NCBI RefSeq assembly: GCF_937997465.1 | Contig: NZ_CALKTQ010000105.1 | Span: forward strand, 1-11,401 | Length of the DNA stretch: 11,401 nt | Direction of reading: 5' to 3' | Source of the DNA: an uncultured Campylobacter sp. | GTDB lineage: Bacteria > Campylobacterota > Campylobacteria > Campylobacterales > Campylobacteraceae | In this document: in pieces, positions 1 to 6,569 of the stretch | Position numbering within the stretch: position 1 is the stretch's first letter | Layout of the letters: the number at the start of each line of letters is the position of its first letter | Notes under the pieces: model-generated | What the model was told of the DNA's origin: nothing | The model's database searches: none | What the model saw: the letters and a program-made list of their open reading frames with translations, nothing else | Program-made: the position numbers and the translations under genes

Positions 1-5
1 GCGAA

Positions 6-794
6 TCAATAACCTTGTTCGTTCAATCTTCTATATTCGTCGCAACCTGCTTGCACTTCCATGTCGCAAGCTTTACCGAAATATTCTTTTGCTGTTGTTT
101 TGTTTTGTCGCACGCCTTTGCCCTCGCTATATAAAATTCCAAGGCCGTAACATGCCAGGCTATGTTCAAAACCTGGTTTTGTGCAAGCCTGTAAATACAG
201 TTCGCGTGCTTTTTTATAGCTTTGCCTTACGCCTTTACCCTCTTCATATAGGGTTCCAAGGTAAGAACATCCCGTCATATCCTCCAAATCGCAGGCTTTG
301 GAGTATAGTTTGGCTGCTTTTTTATAGTCTTGTTTTTCTTCATACAACCAACCAGCTTCAGAGCATCCCACGTACTTTGCATCGCAGGCTTTGGAATAAA
401 ATTTTATTGCCTTTTCAACATCTCGTTTTATTTCTTTACTGCTATTATATAAAAGACCAAGGTCATAACACCTAGCACTGGCACCAAGATCGCATGCTTT
501 TGAATAGTATTCTGCTAATTTGTTATAGTTTTGTTCTATGCCTTTACCATTCTTATACATATCTCCCAGGCTTGAGCATCCCAATGGGTTTCCTAGGTTA
601 CAAGCCTTGGTAAATAGCTTGATAGCCTTTTTATAGTCTTCTTCTATATCGCTAGTTTTGAAAAAGATATCTCCACTATGGCGCAACCCTAGAAGAACGC
701 AACCTGTGGCGTTATTGTCATTGCATTCTTTTTGTAGTGTTTCGCTTGAAAATAAAATAGCTACAGCGGCTAATAGCAAAAAAACTTTTTTCAT
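6..794 (-). CDS. Secreted cysteine-rich Sel1-repeat protein (Hcp-like)
   Basis: The product is 262 aa and begins with a signal-peptide-like segment (MKK followed by a hydrophobic stretch to about residue 17). The rest is about six tandem Sel1-like helical repeats, roughly 31-40 residues each, plus a terminal half repeat. Each unit ends in a KAC-type motif and the next opens with a GC or RC, so cysteines recur in pairs as in Helicobacter cysteine-rich (Hcp) proteins, where each repeat carries a disulfide. Clear repeat cores are GKGIEQ, GKGVRQS and GKGVRQN; the fourth unit is the shortest. By inference the protein is periplasmic or secreted and acts in protein-protein contacts; some family members were reported as penicillin-binding, but no enzyme motif is visible here. 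It starts 18 nt after the symporter stop without a clear ribosome-binding site. Several stretches are poorer in G+C than the neighbouring genes, which may mean accessory origin. Confidence 0.85.
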   Translation of the reverse strand: MKKVFLLLAAVAILFSSETLQKECNDNNATGCVLLGLRHSGDIFFKTSDIEEDYKKAIKLFTKACNLGNPLGCSSLGDMYKNGKGIEQNYNKLAEYYSKACDLGASARCYDLGLLYNSSKEIKRDVEKAIKFYSKACDAKYVGCSEAGWLYEEKQDYKKAAKLYSKACDLEDMTGCSYLGTLYEEGKGVRQSYKKARELYLQACTKPGFEHSLACYGLGILYSEGKGVRQNKTTAKEYFGKACDMEVQAGCDEYRRLNEQGY

Positions 795-812
795 AAATCT
801 ATAACTTTAAAT

Positions 813-2183
813 TTACGAATGGAAGTGAAACTCGTCCGGGTGATCGAGCGCGTAGCGGAATTTCTCCATATCTACTTTTTTATCCCAGATCGAGATGATT
901 AGGCAGCCCACGGCGTTGCCGCAGAGGTTTCCTACCGCGCGCATCTCGGACATAAATTTATCCACGCCAAGTAGCACCGCAACCGTGACGACGGGGATAC
1001 CTGCGCTAGGAAGCGCGGCAAGCGTACCGGCAAGTACGATAAATCCTGAGCCCGTGACGCCCACTGCACCTTTGCTAGTTACCATCAAGATGATGAGAAT
1101 TTGTATCAGATGCTCGATGCTTAGCGGGATGCCAAAAGCCTGAGCGAGGAAAATAACGCTAAGCGACAAGTAGATGTTCGTGCAATCAAGGTTGAACGAA
1201 TATCCAGTCGGTATGATGAGCCCGACTGCGCCTTTGTGGATGCCTGCGGCTTCTAGCTTTTGCATGAGCGGAGCTAGCGCGGTCTCTGAGGAACTCGTCG
1301 CAAATACGATCAAGACTTCTTTTGCGATGAAGCGCATAAATTTAAAGATATTGACCTTTGCAAAATAGCAAATCGCGCCAAGAACTACAAAGATAAAAAA
1401 GCAGCTCGCAAGCGCCATAACGAAAAGTAGCTCAAGCATGCCTATTAGCGAGCCGATGCCGAATTTACCGATCAAATACGCCATAGCAGAAAACGCCGCG
1501 ACGGGGCTAAATAGCATCAAAATCGTAAGTAGTTTTAGCACCCAGTGCTGAATTATCTCAAGCGGTTTTAGGATTTTACTTTTATGATCGTGTTTTAAAA
1601 AAGATATAATAACCGCCGTTACGATCGCCATAAATAGCACTTGCAGCGTATTTGACTTGATAAACGGATCAAGCAGATGTACGTAAGGGAAGATGCTGTC
1701 CACCGGAACCGCACCGCGCAAAATATGAAGCGTATGGGCTATGAGTCCGCTATTTGCGTCTATGCTCGAGGCTTGGCTCGTAAATTTCTCCACGCTAGAG
1801 GCGTCAAGCTGCGTATAGTCAAGGTGCATATCATGCCCCGGTTTTAGCGTTTCGCCGAAAATTATACCAACGGCTAGCGCGATAGTACTTACGACCTCAA
1901 AGTAAATGAATCCCTTAAGCCCGATAGAGCCTAGGTCTTTCATACTCTCAAGCCCTATGATGCCAGAGACTATCGTTAAAAAGATGATAGGGCCGATGAG
2001 CGCTTTTAGGGCTTTGATAAAGTAATCGATACCGGGCTTGCTTTCTATGCCTAGCTCGGGAAAAAATACTCCCACGGCGATACCGGCAACGATACCGAAA
2101 ATCACCCAAAACGCGAGATTGGTAAGTAGTCTAACTATAAAAGGCTTTTGCGGTTTTACCGCGATTGAAGCGTTTTGATTCAA
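813..2183 (-). CDS. dctA: Dicarboxylate/amino acid:cation symporter, DctA type
   Basis: This 456-aa inner-membrane protein belongs to the DAACS family, which couples uptake of C4-dicarboxylates or acidic amino acids to cations. Family landmarks are present in order: the serine-rich re-entrant hairpin motif TSSSET (Ser297-299), GYSFNLDCT (331-335 being the NMDGT-equivalent cation site), a TSKGAVGVTGSG hairpin, and FMSEMRAVGN, where Arg415 matches the substrate-selecting Arg. Ser412 sits where aspartate transporters have the Asp that binds the substrate amino group; as I recall, DctA also has Ser there, so a C4-dicarboxylate is the better guess. The motif Gly before Thr335 is Cys334, which is unusual. 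The start is TTG, chosen because AAAGGA lies 6 nt upstream and no ATG occurs near the N-terminus. Exact substrate is uncertain; glutamate or aspartate is the alternative. Confidence 0.85.
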   Translation of the reverse strand: MNQNASIAVKPQKPFIVRLLTNLAFWVIFGIVAGIAVGVFFPELGIESKPGIDYFIKALKALIGPIIFLTIVSGIIGLESMKDLGSIGLKGFIYFEVVSTIALAVGIIFGETLKPGHDMHLDYTQLDASSVEKFTSQASSIDANSGLIAHTLHILRGAVPVDSIFPYVHLLDPFIKSNTLQVLFMAIVTAVIISFLKHDHKSKILKPLEIIQHWVLKLLTILMLFSPVAAFSAMAYLIGKFGIGSLIGMLELLFVMALASCFFIFVVLGAICYFAKVNIFKFMRFIAKEVLIVFATSSSETALAPLMQKLEAAGIHKGAVGLIIPTGYSFNLDCTNIYLSLSVIFLAQAFGIPLSIEHLIQILIILMVTSKGAVGVTGSGFIVLAGTLAALPSAGIPVVTVAVLLGVDKFMSEMRAVGNLCGNAVGCLIISIWDKKVDMEKFRYALDHPDEFHFHS

Positions 2184-2188
2184 GAAAT

Positions 2189-2195
2189 ATCCTTT
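2189..2195 (-). promoter_or_regulatory. Ribosome binding site for a TTG start
   Basis: Read on the minus strand the sequence is AAAGGAT, followed by six bases after the GGA core and then TTG. This is the only good Shine-Dalgarno match near the symporter N-terminus, and the next in-frame Met falls well inside the conserved domain, so it decides the start codon. Confidence 0.7.
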
Positions 2196-2222
2196 AAAAT
2201 TTTAATAAATCGCATAATAACG

Positions 2223-2263
2223 AAATCGTGCGGATTATCAGAGCTCAAACTGCCGCCCGACTT
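2223..2263 (-). terminator. Imperfect hairpin after the cyclophilin gene (weak terminator candidate)
   Basis: On the minus strand AAGTCGGGCGG can pair with CCGCACGATTT across a 19-base loop, with one mismatch and one G-U pair. It begins 9 nt beyond the cyclophilin stop. No good T-run follows, only ATTTCGTTATT, so termination would be weak. It also flanks the candidate -10 box of the symporter gene and may instead be an operator or chance. Confidence 0.25.
2234..2239 (-). promoter_or_regulatory. Candidate -10 box for the symporter gene
   Basis: The minus-strand sequence reads TCTGATAATCC, giving GATAAT as a -10 element with no recognisable -35, as is usual for Campylobacter sigma-70 promoters. 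It would leave a 5' leader of roughly 44 nt before the TTG start. TTATTATG a little downstream is an alternative. Confidence 0.35.
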
Positions 2264-2272
2264 TTATTAAAT

Positions 2273-2767
2273 TTACAAACTCTCTAAAATTTCGATCGAG
2301 TTTATCTTGTCGCCTTGCCTGACGCTATCTAGAGTCTTTAGGCTAGGTTCATCCACGATCTGTCCAAACACCGTATGCACGCCGTCAAGGTGCGGTTGCG
2401 CGCTATGGCAGACGAAAAATTGACTTCCACCCGTATCGCGTCCGGCGTGCGCCATGGATAAGGCTCCTCGTTTATGCTTGTGCTTTTGGCCTACGCACTC
2501 GCATTTTATGCGCCAGCCCGGCCCTCCGGTGCCCGTGCCGTGCGGGCAGCCGCCCTGGATCACGAAATTTGGGATCACGCGGTGGAAATTTAGCCCGTCG
2601 TAAAAGCCGCTTTTGGCAAGAGTGGCAAAATTCGTCACGGCTTGCGGCGCTTCGTCGCCGTAAAGCTCGAGCTTCATATCGCCTTTTTCGGTATGGATCA
2701 CGGCAAATTTGAGCTTAGCAAGCTCGGCCGCGTCGATGTCGTAGATTTTTAGTTCGTCGTTTCTCAT
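2273..2767 (-). CDS. ppi: Cyclophilin-type peptidyl-prolyl cis-trans isomerase
   Basis: The 164-aa protein speeds cis-trans isomerisation of Xaa-Pro bonds during folding. The cyclophilin signatures are intact: FHRVIPNF with the catalytic Arg63, then VIQGG, the GSQFFV strand (114-119) and LDGVHTVFGQ (127-136). His126 stands where human cyclophilin A has the Trp that contacts cyclosporin, as in many bacterial members, so drug binding is probably poor. A Lys/His-rich insertion (about 95-100) and four cysteines (74, 89, 91, 120) are visible. There is no signal peptide, so it is cytoplasmic. The start has a good AAGGAA ribosome-binding site in the 14-nt gap after the yebC stop, which makes the two genes one operon. 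C. jejuni has the same gene pair, from memory. Confidence 0.95.
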   Translation of the reverse strand: MRNDELKIYDIDAAELAKLKFAVIHTEKGDMKLELYGDEAPQAVTNFATLAKSGFYDGLNFHRVIPNFVIQGGCPHGTGTGGPGWRIKCECVGQKHKHKRGALSMAHAGRDTGGSQFFVCHSAQPHLDGVHTVFGQIVDEPSLKTLDSVRQGDKINSIEILESL

Positions 2768-2781
2768 TTTGTTCCTTAAAT

Positions 2782-3489
2782 TTATTCGATATTTGTATAA
2801 ACCGCTTGCACGTCGTCGTCATCTTCGAGCTTGTCGAGCAGCTTTTCTACCTCGCTCATTTGCTCTTCATTTAGACTTACCGGCGAGTTTGCGATGTATT
2901 GTAGGCTTGCTTTTTTAGCCTCTAGGCCCAGTTTTTCGATGCCTTCGCTTAGCGTGCCGAAACTTGCGTAATCGCCGTAGATATAAAGCACGCCGTCTTC
3001 CTCCTCGATCTCGGTTAGACCGAAGTCGATGAGCTCTAGCTCGATCTCGTCAAGCTCTTTTGCGGGCATATCAAGCTCAAAAACGCTCTTTCTCGTAAAC
3101 ATGAAATTTAGGCTTCCGCTAGGCAAAATTTCGCCGCCGTTTTTGCTAAATATCGCCTTGACGTTTGCGACTGTTCGAGTCGGGTTATCAGTAGCGCATT
3201 CGACGATGATTTGCACTCCGTGAGCACCCTTGCCGTCGTAAAAGATGGTCTTGATATCCGCGCTATCTTTGCCGCTGGCGCGTTTTATCGCCGCGTCGAT
3301 GTTGTCTTTTGGCATATTTTGCGCTTTGGCCGCTGCTATCGCGGCGCGAAGTTTCGGGTTCATATCAGGCTCTGTGCCGCCCTCTTTAGCCGCCACGGTT
3401 ATGGCTTTTGCGAGTTTTGGAAAAACCTTACTCATCTTGTCCCAGCGCGCTTCCTTCGCGGCGCGCCTATATTCAAACGCTCGTCCCAT
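2782..3489 (-). CDS. yebC: YebC/PmpR/TACO1 family protein
   Basis: The 235-aa protein has the full length of the family. The N-terminal helical domain (MGRAFEYRRAAKEARWDK, with a conserved basic surface) is followed by the typical NPKLRAAIAAAK and MPKDNIDAAIKRA segments, then the IFYDGKGAHGV and ATDNPTRTVA motifs of the central domain, and an acidic C-terminus with four consecutive Asp. Family members were long called transcription regulators (PmpR in Pseudomonas). More recent work on YebC and mitochondrial TACO1 links them to translation, especially of proline-rich stretches; which role applies here cannot be read from the sequence. AAAGGAA lies 4 nt upstream of the ATG and a TATAAT box about 27 nt upstream. 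The gene is first in a two-gene operon with the cyclophilin. Confidence 0.95.
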   Translation of the reverse strand: MGRAFEYRRAAKEARWDKMSKVFPKLAKAITVAAKEGGTEPDMNPKLRAAIAAAKAQNMPKDNIDAAIKRASGKDSADIKTIFYDGKGAHGVQIIVECATDNPTRTVANVKAIFSKNGGEILPSGSLNFMFTRKSVFELDMPAKELDEIELELIDFGLTEIEEEDGVLYIYGDYASFGTLSEGIEKLGLEAKKASLQYIANSPVSLNEEQMSEVEKLLDKLEDDDDVQAVYTNIE

Positions 3490-3515
3490 TTCGTTCCTTT
3501 AAAAATTTTTGCCCA

Positions 3516-3521
3516 ATTATA
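3516..3521 (-). promoter_or_regulatory. -10 box of the yebC-ppi operon
   Basis: The minus strand reads AGATATAATTGG, containing a perfect TATAAT. Transcription would start about 20 nt before the yebC ATG, with AAAGGAA inside the short leader. T-rich tracts lie upstream and no -35 is seen, which is typical of Campylobacter promoters. Confidence 0.7.
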
Positions 3522-3594
3522 TCTAAAAAAATTTTGCATTTTTTTAAAAACGCGAGGTTTTGAGCGTATTAGCAAAAAATTTAGCTTTAAGTCC

Positions 3595-3600
3595 TATAAT
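3595..3600 (+). promoter_or_regulatory. -10 box of the GNAT-copZ-copA operon
   Basis: A perfect TATAAT (context GTCCTATAATCC) ends six bases before the ATG at 3607. Since transcription usually starts about seven bases past the -10 box, the transcript would begin at or next to the start codon. No Shine-Dalgarno sequence is visible upstream, which agrees with a leaderless message. Confidence 0.6.
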
Positions 3601-3606
3601 CCTCGT

Positions 3607-4161
3607 ATGATTTTAAATGCCCGAAAAGACGACGCCGCGCGCTGCATAGAGCTGTTAAATTTAGCCATGGAGGACATCGCTTTTACGCTTAGCGGCGTGA
3701 GCGACCCCGTTAAGAGCGATGAAATTTTGCATAAATTTTTCCGCAGCGAGATAAACCGCCTAAGCTACAACAACGTATTCGTTTTCAAATTTGACGGCGA
3801 GATCGCGGGTGCGATTTGCGCTTACGACGGAGGCGAGATCGATGCGCTAGATGGGCCCATCAGGGCGCATTTGCGAATGCTCGGTTTAAGCGAATTTCCG
3901 CAGGCGGAGTGCTTCGCGGATGAGTTATATATCGATAGTCTTGCCGTGGACGAGAGATTTCGAGGACGAGGCATCGCAAAAGAGCTGATCAAATTTATCT
4001 TTGCCCTCGCGCCTAAACGAAATATCAAAAAAGTAGCTCTCATCGTCGATGAAAAAAAGCCTAAAACCAAGGCTTTTTACGAGCGTTTGGGCTTTGAGAC
4101 CGACTGCAAAATGATCATAAATTCTCACAAATACTACCATATGACAAAGGAGATAGAATGA
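3607..4161 (+). CDS. GNAT family N-acetyltransferase
   Basis: The 184-aa protein has a single GNAT fold. Motif A is plain: strand LYIDSLAVD followed by ERFRGRGIA, where Arg117-x-x-Gly120-x-Gly122 is the acetyl-CoA pyrophosphate loop. Motif B follows as KTKAFYERLGF. The acceptor substrate is unknown; small molecules, a protein N-terminus and a lysine are all possible. The reading frame stays open 396 nt further upstream, but that part runs antisense to yebC, so I start at the ATG where the first GNAT strand (ILNARKDDA) begins. The stop overlaps the copZ start as ATGA, and copZ overlaps copA by one base, so the enzyme is translationally coupled to copper export. Whether it acts on copper handling is inference; it could be a passenger. 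Confidence 0.9.
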   Translation: MILNARKDDAARCIELLNLAMEDIAFTLSGVSDPVKSDEILHKFFRSEINRLSYNNVFVFKFDGEIAGAICAYDGGEIDALDGPIRAHLRMLGLSEFPQAECFADELYIDSLAVDERFRGRGIAKELIKFIFALAPKRNIKKVALIVDEKKPKTKAFYERLGFETDCKMIINSHKYYHMTKEIE

Positions 4162-4361
4162 CTAAATTTAAGGTTGCTAACATCCACTGCGAAAACTGCG
4201 CAAACACCATAAAAAACGCTCTTGAAGGCGATTACGGCGAGATAAAGGTCGATCTTAGCGTAGAGCCAAGGGTCGTGAGCGTAAATTTAGAAGGCAAGGA
4301 CGAGGCGAAATTTAAAGAGGAGCTGGATGATTTGGGATTTAGCGTCATAGAGAAAATTTGA
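4158..4361 (+). CDS. copZ: CopZ-like heavy-metal-associated (HMA) protein
   Basis: This 67-aa protein is one ferredoxin-like HMA domain, the usual size of bacterial copper chaperones. The metal loop is NIHCENC with Cys11 and Cys14; the Met and Thr usually found before the first Cys (GMTC) are Ile9 and His10. Loss of that Met also occurs in the Helicobacter homologue CopP as I recall, so it may be a lineage trait, while the adjacent His could be an extra ligand. AAGGAG lies 5 nt before the ATG. Its start overlaps the acetyltransferase stop (ATGA), and its stop shares one base with the copA ATG. It most likely hands Cu(I) to CopA in the cytoplasm. Confidence 0.9.
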   Translation: MTKFKVANIHCENCANTIKNALEGDYGEIKVDLSVEPRVVSVNLEGKDEAKFKEELDDLGFSVIEKI

Positions 4362-6520
4362 TGCAAAATATCAAACTAAACATCGCGGGCATGACCTGCG
4401 TAAACTGCTCAAACGCCATCGAGCGCGTGACGAAAAAGATCGCGGGCGTGCTAGACGCGAAGGTCAGCTTCGCAAATGGCTCGGGCGAATTTATCGTCGA
4501 AAACGCCGAAGTACAAGCCGCGATAGAGGAAAAGATAAAAAAACTAGGCTACGGCGTGGCAAAGGATTTGGCGGAATTTGAAGCCAAACGCGAGAAACAT
4601 ATCTTAAATTTACGCCGAAATTTCCTAGCCGCTGCAGCCTTTAGCGCGGTGATCATGGCGCTTGAGATGAGCGAGCAACCAAGCGCGGCAAAATCAGCCA
4701 TCATGCTGGCGCTTGCCTTTATCACGATAGCTACGTGTGGGCGGGACTTTTTTATCCATGCTTACGGCGCGCTAAAAAATAAAAACTTCGATATGAACGT
4801 GCTCGTAGCGCTGGGAACAAGCACGGCGTTTGCGTATTCGCTGGGCGTTTTTATCGCGGGCGATCGCCTACCTGAAAATATGCGCCACCTCTACGTCTCG
4901 GGTGCAGCCATGATAACGGCTTTCGTGCTGCTTGGTAAATTTTTAGAAGAGCGCTCAAAAGCTCGCGCGGGCGATTATATAAAATCGCTCATGGATATGT
5001 CGCCAAAGACCGCTCTCGTACTACAAAAAAACGGTAGCGCGCTGGAAGTCGATGCCGCGAGCCTAAAAATAGGCGACATCGCGGTCGTAAAGAGCGGCTA
5101 CGCGGTGCCTTGCGACGGAGTCGTGATAAACGGCGGCGCAGAGATCGACACCTCGATGCTAACGGGCGAGAGCTTGCCCGTCTACAAGAAACAAGGCGAC
5201 GAGGTCAATGCCGGAACGATAAATTTAAACGGCTACATCAACGTAAAGGTTGCAAAGCTCGCTAGCCAGACGCTTTTGTCGCAAATTTTAGAACTTTTAA
5301 GCGATGCGTCGAGCAAAAAGATGCCTATTAGCCGCTTTGCCGACCGCGTGGCAAATATCTTCGTGCCTAGCGTGATAGCTATCGCCGTGGTTACGTTTCT
5401 TGCGTGGTTTGTGATTACGGGAAATGCGCTACAAGGCGTGTTAAGCGCTGTTTGCGTGCTGATTATCTCATGTCCTTGCGCGCTGGGGCTTGCCACCCCG
5501 ATAGCCATCGTCTCCTCGCTATCTCTAGGCGCTAAAAACGGAATCCTCATTAAAAATCCAGAAGTTTTAGAGGTTCTTGGCGACGTGAAATACGCGGTAT
5601 TTGATAAAACGGGCACGCTAACTAAGGGCGAAATATCCGTAAATTTTACAGATATAAACGATGAAAATTTAGCCAAAATCGCCGCGCTAGAGGCCAAAAG
5701 CTCGCATCCGATATCTGCTGCGATCGTTAGATACGCAAACGAGCTCGGGCTTAAAATTTTAGGCGATGAAAAGGGTTTTGAAAATATCGCGGGACGCGGC
5801 GTAAAGAGTGAGGACGGCAGCGTAATAGCGGGCAACGAGGCTCTTTTAAGCGAGCTTGGCGTGGAGATAAATGCGCAGACTAAAGAGCAAATCGCCAAAG
5901 CGCAAAACGAAGGAAACGGCGTAATACTCGCGGCTGTGGATAAAATTTACGTTGGATTTATCGCGCTTAGCGATACGGTAAAGGACGACGCCGCGCAGGC
6001 TATGCAAAGCCTAAAAGATGCCGGCATAACGCCCGTGATGCTAACCGGGGATAACGCCTTCACCGCTAAAAACGTGGCTGGCAAGTTGGGCATCGAAAAG
6101 GTCTTTGCCGGCATGCTGCCTAATGAAAAATTTGAAACCATAAAACGTCTGCAAGAAGAGGGTGCGGTGCTGTTTGTGGGCGACGGTATCAACGACGCCG
6201 CCCCGCTAAAACAAGCAAATGCGGGTATCGCGATGAGTAGCGGCGCGGATATCGCAAAAGAGGCCGGCGACGTAGTGCTAGTAAAAAACGACCTAAAAAG
6301 CGCGGTAGCTACGATAAATTTGGCCAACGAGACGATGAAAACGATAAAGCAAAATTTGTTTTGGGCGTTTGTTTATAACGCCGTTTGTATCCCAGTTGCG
6401 GCTGGGGTTTTGGCGCCTCTAGGCCTCATGCTAACGCCCGTTTACGGAGCTGCGGCGATGTGCTTTAGCTCGGTCACGGTCGTGTTAAATTCGATCAGAT
6501 TACGATTTAAGCAAATCTAA
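4361..6520 (+). CDS. copA: Cu(I)-exporting P-type ATPase (P1B-1)
   Basis: The 719-aa inner-membrane pump exports Cu(I) using ATP. It has one N-terminal HMA domain with GMTCVNC (Cys13, Cys16). The core motifs are TGES (268-271, dephosphorylation), CPC (371-373) in membrane segment 6, DKTGT with the phosphorylated Asp415, the nucleotide-domain SHP (His449-Pro450) and GDGINDAAP (607-615). YN in segment 7 and MCFSS (MxxSS) in segment 8 are the Cu(I) signature, separating it from Zn/Cd pumps. The total length and about eight predicted membrane segments are normal. I prefer ATG at 4361 to the TTG one codon earlier because it gives the tight TGATG overlap with copZ. No strong ribosome-binding site precedes it, so translation probably depends on coupling to copZ. 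No CueR-type operator was recognised upstream of the operon. Confidence 0.96.
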   Translation: MQNIKLNIAGMTCVNCSNAIERVTKKIAGVLDAKVSFANGSGEFIVENAEVQAAIEEKIKKLGYGVAKDLAEFEAKREKHILNLRRNFLAAAAFSAVIMALEMSEQPSAAKSAIMLALAFITIATCGRDFFIHAYGALKNKNFDMNVLVALGTSTAFAYSLGVFIAGDRLPENMRHLYVSGAAMITAFVLLGKFLEERSKARAGDYIKSLMDMSPKTALVLQKNGSALEVDAASLKIGDIAVVKSGYAVPCDGVVINGGAEIDTSMLTGESLPVYKKQGDEVNAGTINLNGYINVKVAKLASQTLLSQILELLSDASSKKMPISRFADRVANIFVPSVIAIAVVTFLAWFVITGNALQGVLSAVCVLIISCPCALGLATPIAIVSSLSLGAKNGILIKNPEVLEVLGDVKYAVFDKTGTLTKGEISVNFTDINDENLAKIAALEAKSSHPISAAIVRYANELGLKILGDEKGFENIAGRGVKSEDGSVIAGNEALLSELGVEINAQTKEQIAKAQNEGNGVILAAVDKIYVGFIALSDTVKDDAAQAMQSLKDAGITPVMLTGDNAFTAKNVAGKLGIEKVFAGMLPNEKFETIKRLQEEGAVLFVGDGINDAAPLKQANAGIAMSSGADIAKEAGDVVLVKNDLKSAVATINLANETMKTIKQNLFWAFVYNAVCIPVAAGVLAPLGLMLTPVYGAAAMCFSSVTVVLNSIRLRFKQI

Positions 6521-6537
6521 AATTTAGCCTAAATTTT
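6519..6537. repeat. Perfect 19-bp palindrome at the copA 3' end
   Basis: AAAATTTAG and CTAAATTTT flank a central C and form nine perfect pairs. The palindrome begins within the copA stop codon and ends one base before the TG of the next candidate promoter. It could be a weak stem or an operator for the downstream pair. AAATTTAG is common throughout this window, so chance is a real possibility. Confidence 0.4.
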
Positions 6538-6538
6538 G

Positions 6539-6544
6539 TAAAAT
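6539..6544 (+). promoter_or_regulatory. Candidate -10 box of the TorD-like/lgt pair
   Basis: TAAAAT in the context TTTTGTAAAATCCC is immediately preceded by TG. A start near 6551 would give a leader of about 19 nt containing AAGGGAA just before the ATG at 6570. Confidence 0.5.
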
Positions 6545-6569
6545 CCCGCAAAAAACAAAAAGGGAAAAG

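Noticed and set aside
89..475. 128-codon open frame opposite the Sel1-repeat gene
   Set aside because: It is the mirror of the repeat units; the minus-strand product has a signal peptide and clear Sel1 repeats.
2194..2205. TTAAAATTTTAA palindrome upstream of the symporter gene
   Set aside because: It is a short AT-only palindrome in a genome full of AAATTT, and it overlaps the ribosome-binding region; it is likely chance.
3541..3565. Possible -35 element TTGAGC for the GNAT promoter
   Set aside because: It lies about 29 bases from the TATAAT box, far from the normal spacing, and Campylobacter promoters usually lack a -35.
3211..3606. N-terminal extension of the GNAT reading frame by 132 codons
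   Set aside because: It runs antisense to the conserved yebC gene and across the divergent promoter region; the GNAT fold begins at the ATG at 3607.
5233..5898. 221-codon open frame antisense to copA
   Set aside because: It is a shadow of the copA coding frame: serine- and alanine-rich, no recognisable domain, no ribosome-binding site.
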